Below are positions 21,579-36,694 of a stretch of 64,000 nucleotides of DNA, in pieces. This stretch comes from Antennarius striatus (Eukaryota > Chordata > Actinopteri > Lophiiformes > Antennariidae). Position 1 is the first letter of the stretch. Each line of letters opens with the position of its first letter. The notes beneath the pieces are model-generated. The model did no database searches, was not told the origin of the DNA, and saw only the letters and a list, made by a program, of their open reading frames with translations. The stretch lies in the NCBI RefSeq assembly GCF_040054535.1, contig NC_090793.1, positions 19,866,001-19,930,000 of the forward strand, in the 5' to 3' direction. A program made the translations under genes and the position numbers.

Positions 21579-21649
21579 TTTCACCTCAAACATCTAAATA
21601 TCTCAGCGGGACCAGAGCTCCTCTCCGCTCTTCCGTGTCTCTGTTGTCA

Positions 21650-21664
21650 GTCGCCCCTGGCAAC
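21650..21664 (-). promoter_or_regulatory. X-box (RFX site) in the ccdc39 promoter
   Basis: On the - strand the sequence reads GTTGCC AGG GGCGAC. This fits the X-box consensus RYYNYY-N(1-3)-RRNRAC. It lies about 70-85 bp upstream of the ccdc39 ATG at 21578. RFX factors bind X-boxes and switch on ciliary genes, so the location fits the gene's role. The site was found by reading, with no score calculated. Confidence 0.55.
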
Positions 21665-21759
21665 GGCACGCGCCTTTGACAACCGGCGCCGCGGGGAGGC
21701 AGCGCGAGGGAAGTTCACGAGGCCAAACCGGAAATGTGACGTTCACGGAGAAGTCTAAT

Positions 21760-22560
21760 TTTAATCAAATTTTAAAAAGAAAAATATTTTTTTTCGAGTT
21801 TTCACGATATATTCTGTTTGATGGTTCGAAATGACATGAAGATAACAATAAATTAAGACAATTTTTAAATTTAAATTGTTCACTTTTTAGTACGTAGTTG
21901 TGACGTCACAAGACACTTTACGGTACAGTTTATTACAGCGGATTGTGGAATACCTCGTCTCCTACGTACACTTATCCGTCAGTAACGTAAGTCATTTTCT
22001 GACCAATCAGCACACACGAGCAGAATTTTGAGAACAAAACAGCTTTTTGTTGATAAAAAGAACTCTGGAATTTTCATTTCGGGTCTGATATATAATCGAT
22101 GGCCATATTTGATCCAAACAAAATGTGTGAAAATAATAATTTCCTCTCTTTGAGGCCTTCGCGAGCGCCCTCTAGTGGAACTGCAAACGATTTCGACAGA
22201 ATACAAAGAGTACTAGGACACCGTGAAACAGCAGTTTGAATGAAATATGATTAGAAAATGCTGAGTAAAGGGGTAATATGAACTAGTAAAAACAAAACAA
22301 AACATTGTAATAAAAAATAAGACATCAACCAACAAGGTTTATCACTTATCAATGTGGTTACTACTAATAAAACATAACAAATAGCATTGTTATCCAAATA
22401 ACCTGATGGCATTTGACTTAATTTAATGCAGTTTTCTTCAGATAAATAAATATCACAGATCCCAAAATATATACTTGTTATTTGTCAAATTTCCTCTATC
22501 AACTTATTTCAACTAGTGTATTTACAGAGACAGGCACAGAGGTCTGGTAGTTTTAAAGAT
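21760..22560. other. Intergenic between ccdc39 promoter and dcun1d1 3' end
   Basis: AT-rich spacer between the ccdc39 start and the presumed 3' end of dcun1d1. No gene or RNA was recognised. Confidence 0.5.
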
Positions 22561-23110
22561 ACCAAATTGAAACATTTATTTAATCATTAAACATTTGTCT
22601 TAAAACAAACAGCATTATGCTTAGAAAATTACAATCAATGATTTATACTGACTTTTTGCACGTATGTATCGTCAAACAGAAACAGAACCAGAAATGCACA
22701 CTAGAGTATTAAATTTCATGGTTAAAAAGAACACCTCCCCACCCTACCCCCCCCCCCCCCCCCGGTGAGCCTCTGTGTTCGGATTACAAGTCAAAAAGTG
22801 TGTCTATCAACCCGCTTCTGAGTGGAGCTCCAACATCAACACGTCGTATTGATTCCTCTCTAATTGGCTTGAGAAGAAACAAAAAAGCCAAATACTTTAG
22901 ATAAAAGTTCCAAACCACCACATGATGACCAACAAAGAGATATGCCTTTTTATATACGTCAATACACACACATACATAAAGTCTCTGCTGTGTAAAATAG
23001 TTCAGTCCTGAGGGTTGAAAAGGCAACATAGTTCTCAGCTCGGTGCTGTCCTCTTGTCCACAGATCGCTCCAGAAAATTCAAACCGATATTCCTTCTGTG
23101 AGCGGAAACT
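22561..23110 (-). other. dcun1d1 3' UTR (probable)
   Basis: Follows the dcun1d1 stop at 23111-23113. A - strand AATAAA is at 22575-22580 (TTTATT on +). It contains a 17-base C run at 22747-22763 (G run in the transcript). The exact 3' end is not shown by the sequence. Confidence 0.45.
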
Positions 23111-25666
23111 TTAAACCGGCGTGCCTTCGGTCCCAATGTGTGGCCGTGCAAACTCCACAAAGTCATCGATAAGGACAGGCCACGCTCCTGGTGAAAACAC
23201 ACACAACTAATTAAATGGTTTTGCTCTGAGCTGAAGACATGATTCTGGATAACTCATTTTTAAATGTTATAAAAAAAACATACTGGGTCCATGTGTGGCA
23301 TAAACAAGGTGCTTAAATTAATATGCTGGGGAAAAAAAAAAAAAAAAGTACTTGCCTTCTTCATCGTAATTTGACATATCATCTGTGATCGTTGTACTGA
23401 AGTCTAGTAAGAGGTTCCAAGTGTCTTTAGGAATTGATTTTTTGTGATGCTCCTGCAGCAGACACAGCAACAGAACATGAAGTGAGGACAGGGTTCCTCA
23501 TGTTCCTTTATTTACAGCAGCTGATTAACAATGTGTGCAGCATTTCTTAGAACGCTTGCATGTAAAATATATCTGAACAAGGCCACCAGCGGACTGACGT
23601 AGTCCTGCTCCAGTGTGTACAACATTCTGACAGCATATCACTACACGCTACACGTGTAAACTGTCACACTAGCTGCTGCCTTACATCTCATGCCTCTTAA
23701 TGCTTGTGGAATGCTGGCTTACTTTAAAAACTATACAGTGGAGCGGTGCCATGCACCCATTGTTTTGTTCAGTGTAAATAAATGCAGCATGAAGAACTGT
23801 CTTGGTGTCTTGGTGACTCCACCAATCTGTGGTAAACATTGACTAACAGCTGGATTTGGTGGGGTTGTGTGTCTTCGGAGTGTGTTTATCAAACTCACAA
23901 CTAAAAATCTGATCCACAGGTCCAGGAACTTGAACCTTCCAGCCAGTACTAACTTCCAATAAGCAATAGCCATTTCTAAATCTGCAAGAAAAACACAAAC
24001 AGGTTGATGAACAGTCAGCAAACAAAAAACTTATTATGACAAATATTGGAAGATTCTTACCCAAACCTTTCTGTCCAGGATTCTTTGCAAAATTAAATGT
24101 AAACTGGTAAAAGTCCTTAAATTTCCCATGGTCTTTTAACTCTTGCTCCATTTTAGGTAGCTGAGCTTTTAGCTTGTCTATGCTATCACACCTAGGAAAT
24201 GAGGCAGACAAACAGCATAGTTTGGACAGTGAAGTAGATTAGCTTGCTTTGTAAAACTAAAACTAATGACACTAGTGTACAGAATTGCTTTATCGTCACT
24301 TTGCCAAAGTGACAATCATTATATATTTGACAATTTCCAAACAAAGCCTCCAAATCAACAAGCAATTTTTGCAAGACATCATGAGTATATGAAATATTTC
24401 ATTGTTCAAATTAGGCGTTGTGTTTGTATTAATGTCAATATATTTGAATGGATCAATTTACATTTACAAGCTAAACAAAGTATTGTTTTGTTTACATTTA
24501 ATAAACCCTAAAGAGCTCATTGAAGGAATATTTAAACAAGTCAGTGCTCACAAAAAAATAACGTGATCATCTGATCATAACGTCTCACCCCTGCTCCGAC
24601 ATGCCTTCCATGAACTCCTGCTTTGAGAACTCGCACTGCGTTGCTGCTCTGAACTTCCACGCTATGAGGAGGACACTAATACTGGCAGGGTGCAGAGTCA
24701 GGTCATCACAAAACTGCTGGATCCCATCAACGCCAATCTTGTTGTCATCATGAGGATCTGAGAATAACCAATTGAAGGATGATTTGAGTAGAGATTTAAC
24801 GCCGAATAGAAACAAAGTTTTAATTTCAGGAGTTTATTAATTTAAATAGAAGAAAATATGAGAGGCAGAACATGAAATTGAGTGATTTCCAGACCTCTAT
24901 ATCTGTTGTATAGCTGCTCAAGCTTCTTCTTGTCTAAGGCCCCCTTTAGATTTGGAACATAGAGTTCTGGAGTTTGGAAAAACTTGTCTGTGGCAACATC
25001 TAGTTTCCAGTCATTCTGCGACAGACAGGTCAGTGCAGTCTTCTCGTTCGACTGGGTGAAAATCATGAACTGACGAATCTTATCCTTCTGTGAGGACTTC
25101 AGCTTGTTCTGCACAGAAACACAAGGCACCTGTTGTTCATACAATTATAACATGCACTAAGGTCAAGAGAATAAAGAGCAACCTGAACATATATTGACAA
25201 TATAGTCAGTGAAATATTCTAACTTTATGGTCAAAAAACAATCATCCTGAATTTGACAGAATAACTAAGGTTTGGCTACACTGACCACACATTACACAAC
25301 TAGCTAAATCAAGCTAACTTGACAGCAGACATGTAAAATAGAAGTCTTTGCATTTATAAACACCGAAAAAACACCGTAACAAAATAAAAACATGTCCATA
25401 AACAACTCATTAACAACATTTCTCTGGAACATTAAGCTAATGTTGTTTGAATTGTGTTGGAAGCTAACAGGACTGTTTAGCTAGCTGAGCTAATCTCACC
25501 GTGCGCTACTTAAGCTAATGCTAACGTCAAGCGTTTTCGTAGCATAAAGGGCATTAAAAAGTAATTACCCCGGTGTCGTTAGTATGTTGAACATGACATG
25601 AGTAATATATTATTCTGTTAATGTTTGCGTTCTGTGATCGGAATAAAAAAAGTGAAATCTTACCAT
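23111..25666 (-). CDS. dcun1d1: DCN1-like protein 1 (cullin neddylation co-E3)
   Basis: DCUN1D1 binds the NEDD8 E2 UBE2M and cullins and promotes cullin neddylation. Coding exons on the - strand: 25666-25664 (ATG only), 25108-24895, 24757-24589, 24191-24061, 23981-23899, 23452-23356, 23187-23111. Phases agree and give about 257 residues (human 259). The N-terminal UBA-like region starts [15 protein letters not shown]. The PONY/DCUN1 domain follows, with [36 protein letters not shown] and AIAYWKLVL. The end is [11 protein letters not shown] then TAA. The intron after 23356 has an AAG|GCAAGT donor, a consensus GC-AG intron. Divergent from setd9, with about 335 bp between start codons. Confidence 0.95.
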
Positions 25667-26000
25667 GTTTGTCTTTGCCCGACTACCTTTCCTCCCATCC
25701 AGCTGGCTAGTGTATATTAAGTTTTTACAAGTACTTCCGGTTTATAGATCGCTTTCAAAAATAAAAGTACAACCTTAGTCATTTTTAGCTATTTCACATA
25801 TTAGGATGTCATTGTGAATTATGATAATAATATTATGACCTGTTCTACAGATTTATTACTGAGGATAACCTATCAAAAAGCAGTTGCACCGATAGTTTAG
25901 ACATCTACTTTTATTTTGAAAAAATCTAACTAGAAGTGACGTAAGAAGTGAGAAAAAAATGTTTTCGTCCTGTTCGCCTCGACAGGCGTCAACTCCTCGG
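25667..26000. promoter_or_regulatory. Probable bidirectional promoter dcun1d1/setd9
   Basis: The two genes start in opposite directions about 335 bp apart with no other gene between them. No TATA box is obvious. The dcun1d1 side also has many GCTAA/TTAGC words further into its first intron (25300-25540). Confidence 0.5.
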
Positions 26001-26843
26001 ATGTTTGGAGCAGTTTTAGCCAGATTACGCAGCAAATGGAAGTCGTACAGGTACAGGTTTGTGCCGTGGGTCGTCCTGAACCTGTCTAAAAACGAGAAAA
26101 CGCTGCGTCATGTCACAGAACGCTCCAGAGACAAACTGGTACCGGATGAGCAGGTTTCACGGAGTTTACTGCGCCTCTTCTGGAGTCTCCACCGGAGCCA
26201 TTACGCACGGATCCAACCCCTCCAAAGTCACTTTCCCAGGCGGATACGTGATGAAGACGATCGGGATCGAGGAGATCCGGATGAATCCATGTTCCAGACT
26301 CTCGGATTCCGCATTTCCAGGAAGCCCAGCACTTTGCCGTCCGCGGGATGTGGAGTTTTCGTCACCAAGGGGTGCGTTCCAGAAGGAGCGCTCGTTGCCA
26401 TGTATCCCGGGACGATCTACCAGGTGTACGAGCCCATCCTGCTGCAGTCCATCCGCAACCCGTTCGTGTTCAGGTGCATCGACGGCGTCCTGGTGGACGG
26501 GAACGACCGGGGCATCTCCAGGATGGTGTTCCGGTCGTGCAGCGGCAGGGACGCGGTCGGGCCTTTCTGGATGAGTGACGCCACGTGGTTGACGGATACC
26601 CCACGGAACCCACTCGCTGTGGGTCAGTATGTGAATAACTGCTCCAACCAGAGGCCGGCCAACGTCTGCTACCAGGAGTATGACGTCCCGGATCGGTTCC
26701 CTGTGGAGCTCCGGCAGTTTCTACCCAACGTCAACTACAGCCAGGACGCACGGAGGCCCCTGCGCTGCGTGGTGCTGGTGGCCCTCAGGGACATTTCAGC
26801 AGGAGAGGAACTCTTCTCCAACTACTACACCATTGTACAGTAA
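26001..26843 (+). CDS. setd9: SET domain-containing protein 9, single exon
   Basis: SETD9 is a poorly studied SET-domain (putative methyltransferase-fold) protein. The frame is open without interruption for 280 residues from the methionine at 26001. An upstream in-frame ATG at 25959 would add 14 residues, but the 26001 start aligns best with the human N-terminus I recall. Visible landmarks are KSYRYRFVPW near the start, AGCGVFVTKGCVPEGALVAM opening the SET domain, PGTIYQ, FRCIDGVLVDGNDRGIS, NPLAVGQYVNNCSN (the NHS/C-type region) and GEELFSNYYTIVQ at the end. The human gene has several exons, so an uninterrupted fish copy is notable. AATAAA is at 26974-26979. Confidence 0.9.
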   Translation: MFGAVLARLRSKWKSYRYRFVPWVVLNLSKNEKTLRHVTERSRDKLVPDEQVSRSLLRLFWSLHRSHYARIQPLQSHFPRRIRDEDDRDRGDPDESMFQTLGFRISRKPSTLPSAGCGVFVTKGCVPEGALVAMYPGTIYQVYEPILLQSIRNPFVFRCIDGVLVDGNDRGISRMVFRSCSGRDAVGPFWMSDATWLTDTPRNPLAVGQYVNNCSNQRPANVCYQEYDVPDRFPVELRQFLPNVNYSQDARRPLRCVVLVALRDISAGEELFSNYYTIVQ

Positions 26844-26973
26844 AGTTCATGCACACTCCTCTGCTCTGTTTTGATGTCTGCACTCAAGAAAAGATGTGTT
26901 TCAAACATTCTGAAGGTGTAACCGCCTGCGAGAAACTTTTTTCTTGAGCACCTCTTTGTGCACTTAGCCTTGC

Positions 26974-26979
26974 AATAAA
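26974..26979 (+). terminator. setd9 polyadenylation signal
   Basis: AATAAA 131 bp after the setd9 stop codon, in a plausible 3' UTR context. Confidence 0.6.
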
Positions 26980-26984
26980 GAGAA

Positions 26985-27565
26985 AACATGTCCAGTTTGG
27001 TTTATTCCAATCAAGACATACAAGTATATGTGTGTTTGGTATAGAGTTACAGGTGTATTGGAGAAGGAGCACTGAAGGTTCCAGAAAGCAGGGCGTTACC
27101 GGAACAAAATGTTCCTCATACATGTTGAAGCAAGTCTGTCTACATTTTTTGCTTTAACTGCTGGTTGTGTGGTTCAGGTTTCATGAACAGCACCGCTCCA
27201 GGCGCTGGGGTGATAATGGGCTGACAGGTAGTTCTATAAGAGCTGAAACCAGCCTGTGTCCCAGTAGAGCCTGTCATTCCAGCAACGAAAAACTAGTTGA
27301 AATCCTAAATTAAACATTTGCTTTGTTCATAAACTACTAGTTAAAAGTTAGGACACACCTGCTCATTCAATGGATTTCTTTATTTCCAATATTTACTTTG
27401 TAGATTCTCGCTGAAGGCATCAAAACTATGAATGAACCCTTTTTTAAAAATAAATTTTTAAAATTTACTTTATTGACTAAAAAGAACAGGTCCTGTTCTT
27501 TTTAGTCCGGATGAATGTCGTTGCGTTTCTTTAGCAGCTCTTTGACCATGAAGGCCTGATTCCTG

Positions 27566-27634
<69 letters not shown>

Positions 27635-28075
27635 TGTCTGGGCTCTAATCATTATCTCCTAATGGTGATTCCTCAGGCTGGTGACTCAGACGAACTCGTC
27701 CTCAGCAGCAGGTTTTCTCTTCCTGGTTGTCCTCCTGTCAGCCTGTTTTGTGGTGGCTTTTGGTTTTTTATGACGGCTCCTGGGGATGAAACACAGTCCT
27801 TAAAGTAATGATGGAGTCTCGCTTCTCTTCACTTTACTGCTGATTCCTATAATATAGATTCAGACAGCTGTCATTTAGGGTAGTCAGCCTGACTTCTGCT
27901 CAACACAACTGATGGTCCCGACTCCCTAAAGAGAAAACGTCCACAAATTAGAGCTTGAAAAGACTCACCTGTGAAATAAAAACCATTTCCTGTGACGCTC
28001 ACTGAAAGAAGGTCAAGGGTTCGAAAGTTGTCCTCAAAGCTAAAGGAGGTCACACAAGGAATCCAAAATATAAAT
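26985..28075. other. Intergenic with (TG)n
   Basis: No gene supported. A (TG)n tract runs about 27567-27631. The rest is unremarkable AT-rich sequence. Confidence 0.55.
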
Positions 28076-28395
28076 TTTCACTTTTGCTTGTGGAATAATT
28101 CCATGTATTTGTGCACCATAGTTTTTTTTTTTTAATTTTTATTTAAAAAATATGAATTAAAAAAAGATTTTTTTAAATATATATTAAAAATATATGAAAA
28201 AAATGAATGTAATTTCTTATATAACATATTTTTTTTCACTTTTGCTTGCTGCATAATTCCATGTGCTTCATAGTTTATTTTAATTTTAAAAATTATAGAT
28301 TAAAAAAATATATGAAAAAAATAAAAATTCTTCTATAAAATACAAATTCTTTCACTTTTGCTTGCTGCGTATGTGTCGTGCTTCATAGTTTGGAT
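28076..28395 (+). repeat. Three diverged copies of a CACTTTTGCTTG block
   Basis: CACTTTTGCTTG followed by a variable AT-rich part and (except in the last copy) a CATAGTTT word recurs at about 28079, 28238 and 28351. The copies are separated by A/T-rich filler, and this looks like an old tandem duplication. It directly precedes the decayed eif4a2 copy. Confidence 0.5.
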
Positions 28396-28581
28396 GTCTT
28401 CAGTGAGAATGTAAAACTAGGAAGTATAAATAAAGAAAAAGCATTGATTCAGGATAATTCAGGTGACATGAACCTGAAGAGACTCTCCTCAAGAGAAACT
28501 ATTAATTGGTTTGAACCCATCTGTCACTCAGCAGTGATGCTACAGAATCCTTACATGATTGATAAGATGCTTGTTTAGGTC

Positions 28582-28645
28582 TGAGTGAGATGTTCTACCA
28601 TCATTCAGGATTTACCACTTAAATCAGATAAATTCAGATCACTCA
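28582..28645 (+). pseudogene. Degenerate snord2-like C/D snoRNA copy
   Basis: It keeps the 7-bp terminal stem (TGAGTGA ... TCACTCA) and a CTACCATCATTCAGG segment related to the guide. Box C and box D are altered (box D context reads CAGATCA rather than CTGATCA). Probably not functional. Confidence 0.6.
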
Positions 28646-28697
28646 ATCCTGTCATTCAGCTGCAGTGGAAAAAGAATTTCAAGAAAGAAAGAAAAAT

Positions 28698-28732
28698 ACT
28701 TTAATAATTCCTTTGGGCAAATTATTAATTAT
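28698..28732 (+). repeat. Retroposon 3'-tail-like fragment
   Basis: ACTTTAATAATTCCTTTGGG resembles a TTTATTGATCCC-type tail found repeatedly in fish genomes. Similar fragments lie near 4217, 63325 and, on the other strand, 29185. The family is not assigned. Confidence 0.35.
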
Positions 28733-28929
28733 TCTTTTTTTTTTTTACATATTACATATATGCGTGTGTGCGCGTTGGAATAATCTTATTGCAAACATGT
28801 CTTCTTTCCTTGAGGCTCCCACCAGGAAATCTGTGTTAATTTCTGGTATTTTCCTGATCTAATTCGTAATTCTGATCTCCTCTTCAGATCCAGAAGTCAA
28901 AAAGCAGTGGCACACCAGCTGTCAGGACA

Positions 28930-29600
28930 TGTGTTCAACATATTAACAAGGAAACATCAGGTGACATTCAAATACAGACAACACACAATCGTCCCAAAGT
29001 GATTGATAAGGGGATTATTTTTCTTCCAAATCTGGGGGCAAAGCTTAGGTCTTTGGTGATTTGTAAATATTCCCTCTGTTGAAACTGTTCTGTGCAGATC
29101 AACAAAGTCTAATTCAGGCAGATATGAGAATATGAAATGATGGGAGCTGATAAAGAATTAAAAATATAAGTAGAACAGCTATCACCCCTCAGGGATCAAT
29201 AAGGTAATCTGATACAAGAATCACTGGTCTTGGACTGGATTCAACATTTCAGGCCTCAGGGAAAATTCTGACGTGTTTAAAATTGTTATGTTTCTCCTTT
29301 ATGTTGTTCTGACCTTATAATAAGGTGAAGAAACTCCACATATTCTGTCTGACGCTCTCTTTGTTCAGCTGTCCGCATTAATCAGACCCAAATCTATTGC
29401 GCGAGGCCAGCGATTGAGATTTGACTTGTCCAGGACGCCGTAGGAACCTGAGCACCGGTCTTTACTGCAATATCATTCCGCAGATAAATCTAGTCCGGAT
29501 TAATTTTAACGTTTTTTAATCAGTAATTTGGTATGTGGTTTCTGTAATAAATCGTAATTAAAAAGTGTGATAAAATCGCAAGGTTTACCGTGTATGAGTG
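28930..29600. other. Intergenic upstream of eif4a2
   Basis: No gene seen. It contains a reverse-oriented retroposon-tail-like fragment near 29180-29205. Confidence 0.5.
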
Positions 29601-29609
29601 GACCGCTAC

Positions 29610-29717
29610 GGACCGTTAGCTCTAATGTTGGATGGATGAAAGCAGTCCGAGCGCATAAAGCCAGTTGGCATTGCCATCTGCGATCTTTCCAGTCTCATGC
29701 CGAAGCGGGGAACGGAC
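29610..29717 (+). promoter_or_regulatory. eif4a2 promoter/5' UTR region
   Basis: The start codon at 29718 is preceded by GCGATCTTTCCAGTCTC. A short C-then-pyrimidine run (CTTTCC) could be a TOP-like start, but no transcription start is proven. GC-rich sequence continues into intron 1 (about 30050-30430), consistent with a CpG island. Confidence 0.35.
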
Positions 29718-33578
<3,861 letters not shown>

Positions 33579-33681
33579 GCCCCCCACCCCCAGAGATTTT
33601 TTCCCTTTTTTTTAAAAAAAAAACAAACCGCAGTGAATAGCGATCGTCCACTTGCATTGTGCTTGTATTATTCTGAGGGGA

Positions 33682-33687
33682 AATAAA
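33682..33687 (+). terminator. eif4a2 polyadenylation signal
   Basis: AATAAA about 104 bp after the stop codon. A second AATAAA occurs near 34208 and could serve a longer 3' UTR. Confidence 0.6.
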
Positions 33688-33699
33688 ACTTCTCAAATG

Positions 33700-36460
33700 A
33701 TAAACCTTGGCTCAGAATTTTGGTATGTGTTTAAAAAGTGAGGTGACCATGTCGGTCCCTCCCGGACAGTTGTAGGTTCTAACCTCCACACTCGACTGGT
33801 TGGAGCTGCAAAGCCATGGGCTGTGTAAACATAAAGTTCCTTATCAGGTATTTCTTTCCATGTTCAGTTAAGATGTGTGTATTCGATGTTCTCCACCATT
33901 TAGTAACTTTCTTGTGGACTAAAAGGTATAAATGCTGTATAAAGTCTGCAAACTATGTTATGCTAACATATGTACGATGTATTGTGGGCCTGCTTATAGA
34001 GGCGTTTGTCATGTTATATTATAGATTCACTTGCTTTTTATGTGACTGTTAAATTAAATGTACTTGACTTTTTAACCACCTGCTCTATCAGACTCCCTCA
34101 CTGGTTGGCCATATTTTGCTGACGTGGTTTTGCCTTCAGCTCATGCTACCCCCCCGCCCCCACCCCCCACTAATTTTCAGCCTCCCCTAACAATTGTATG
34201 AATGTCTTAATAAACTGAAATTGCTGTTAAGTGAAGCGGATTCTTTTTGAGTTGTGTTGCAGCTCCGCCTACAGGCGAAGCAGCAGATTACATCCAGCTT
34301 TTAGCTTCTGTGATTTTATTCTGAGACAAATTCTATAAATACAAAATAAAGGTTGTAAAGTTCAGTTCATTTTGTTAGTGAGAACATTACCTGATACTAG
34401 TGTTGATCTTCTTTCACCCACAGCTTTCCTCTAATACAAATACATGGACAAATATCCTTTGTGTTTGCTTCTTTTTGAAAGTGTGTGTGTGTGTGTGTGT
34501 GTGTCTTGTAAATCAGAAATGACTCCAAATAATAAGGAAATGATACTAAAACCTTTGGGAGTCGACACAATTGCATATTTGTCATCTGAGTCAAACCTTT
34601 TTGAAATTTTTTTGTGGGAACAAACTGATAAATCCTGCAAATAAAAACATTGTTGACCTATGGGTCAAACCGGGTCACACGCTGCTCCCTTCATAAATGT
34701 CCCAACTTAAACCGATCCTAGAGGTCTGAATTGAGCTCAGAATTCTAATCATCTGTCAAGTTTTATTCTATTGTTGCAGGAATCTCCATTTAAACGACAA
34801 AACTTTGATGATTAGAACGTCTGGGAACTGAAAAACCAACAGATCCTGCAGATATCTCACTTTTCTCTCTGCATCGACTTCACGAACGAAACGGTGTCAC
34901 ATTTCACCAGGCTGACGGTTAGTTTGTGGTCACGGTTAGATTGGGGGGGGGGGGTTCTCGTCCTAGCTTCCTGTGTGTGTGTGTGTGTGTGTGTGGTGGT
35001 CGTGTGGTGACTGAACCATTGCTGTCTGGAAATCATTGCTGCTTCATGTCGGCTCCTAAACGCTCCTTTTTCCCACGTTGTGGTGGAAGCAGTGAGTCAT
35101 TCAGACAAGAACGCACAGAATCACATTTTCCATTTGAAACTTCAACAAAACTTTCATGGTTTTACACACAGTTAAGGTGACCTAAACACACACACACACA
35201 CACACACACATCATGTGGCCTAATTTGAACGAGACTCTCCTTTTAATCTCGCTGTGGTTCAGCTTTAGATTGTTTTGTGATTCGTCACAAGCTAAACTAA
35301 GCTAACGGTCCCCTATAATAAACTATTAAACTATTGTTTTCATTGGTTTATTCTCTCCAATCAGAAAACAGCTGATAAATCCTCCCCTTCGATTCACATC
35401 AGTCTCTTTCCAAAGTATTTTAACAAGCTGTAGTTTTACCCGCTGGGGGGGTCTCGGCCTTCAGCCTTCAACTATATTTAGACTTCAATACAAATATTTA
35501 TATTCCATTAGCGATGCCTCCGTTGTCCTGACGTCTCCTCCTGAGCACCAGACGACTGAATCCAGTCAGATATCCAACGTGATTTTATTCTAGGGTCTTA
35601 TTCTGGTGTTTTTGAAGCTCGTCTAAATCTTTGGTGTGAATTCTTGTTCTTCACTCGCTTCCGTGGAAACAGGACAGCTGCTGGGAGCACAGCTAATCCA
35701 GGGGACGTCACATTTATGGATGAGTTGCCATAAATAAACCTAAAGACAGCCAGTGGAGGAGAGGTGAGGAGAGGCCGACGGCGTGACCTCGGCCTGAGTC
35801 AGTGCAGGAAACTAAAAGCAGCTTCTGAAACGGAGGTGGATTCATCATCTCCACCAGAACACAGAAGGAAACTCCACAGCGTCAGATTACAGTGGATTAC
35901 TCATTCTGACTCCAATCCCACATGGTCACATGACAGCAGCCTGACGAGTTCCTCCCATCAGATGACATAACCAATGTCATGTCGTGTTCCTCTTTCTTCA
36001 GGTGAAAACGTTACGCAGCTCTCAGAGCAGAAGTAGCTTAATAATCCCGAGGGCCTTGAACTCATCACGAGTTCAGCAGACTGATTGGATCATCTCCTGC
36101 TCGGAGTCGTGCGCCTCTGGGCTAATTATTTTACTGCACTGTTATTACATTACGTTGTGTTCTTGTACGTCATTGTCTCGTTCCCCCTTGAGGGACTCAC
36201 AAAGATCCAAAGATCCATCTTGAGTTGAAGGTCGGTTCTACGATCTGACGACTCATATCTCGGATTTTACTCGAATGCGGAGCAAAAATCTGTCTCGTAT
36301 CTCAAATGACTCGTATCTTGAGGTACTTGTGTACTTTAACTGTACCATACTTGCAGTTTTCTCGTTTGCGTGCGTTCTTTGTGTCTTTGGTGCACATTTT
36401 TTGACAGGCACGTCCCAGGAACACAAGTTTGCAATGCAAACACACACAGTAATAAAAATA
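33700..36460. other. Intergenic/long 3' UTR region after eif4a2
   Basis: No gene supported. TG/CA tracts lie near 34480-34504, 34973-34996 and 35187-35210. A CTCGTATCTCAAATGACTCG segment near 36234-36330 resembles a DNA-transposon remnant. Confidence 0.5.
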
Positions 36461-36463
36461 TCT

Positions 36464-36680
36464 ACAGTGGATATAAAAAGTCAACACACAACCTGTTCAA
36501 ACACTGTTTTTGTGATGTAAAAGAACTAAATCAAGACAAATGATTTCACACCTACTTCACAACCAGGTTATTTGAAGTTTTTTTTAATATGTTTTTGCTT
36601 AAAGGTTTCAGTTTGTTTTTGTACATGTTAAAGGTCACATTAAAGGTGGAAAAAGGTGTGAATTGTTCTTGAGGTCGTCC
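36464..36680. mobile_element. DNA-transposon remnant, possibly Tc1/mariner-like MITE
   Basis: Starts ACAGTGGATATAAAAAGTC and ends with AAAGGTCACATTAAAGGTGG-type sequence; both are familiar from short fish DNA transposons. No transposase is present. The family call is from memory and uncertain. Confidence 0.4.
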
Positions 36681-36694
36681 TCGTCCTTCCATCA

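Larger units (their letters stand above)
28444..28925 (+). pseudogene. Decayed partial genomic copy of eif4a2 with intronic snord2
   Basis: From about 28453 the sequence (GATAATTCAGGTGACATGAACCTGAAGAG and onward, quoted only in part) parallels eif4a2 exon 3 at 30752 onward: shared ATGAACCTGAAG, AGACTCT, a CCATCTG word and TCCTT...CAT in the same order. A degenerate snord2-like segment follows at 28582-28645, exactly where the functional gene has one after exon 3. Near 28873-28892, CTCCTCTTCAGATCCAGAAG resembles the exon 5 acceptor and start (31503 onward). Because intronic sequence is retained, this is a segmental duplicate rather than a retrocopy. The reading frame is lost and several exons are missing. 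Confidence 0.65.

Noticed and set aside
25959-26000. Upstream ATG as the setd9 start
   Set aside because: It is in frame, but the start at 26001 matches the remembered family N-terminus better. Usage of the upstream codon cannot be excluded.
26110-26578. Overlapping open frames within setd9
   Set aside because: They are shadows of the setd9 frame without family similarity.
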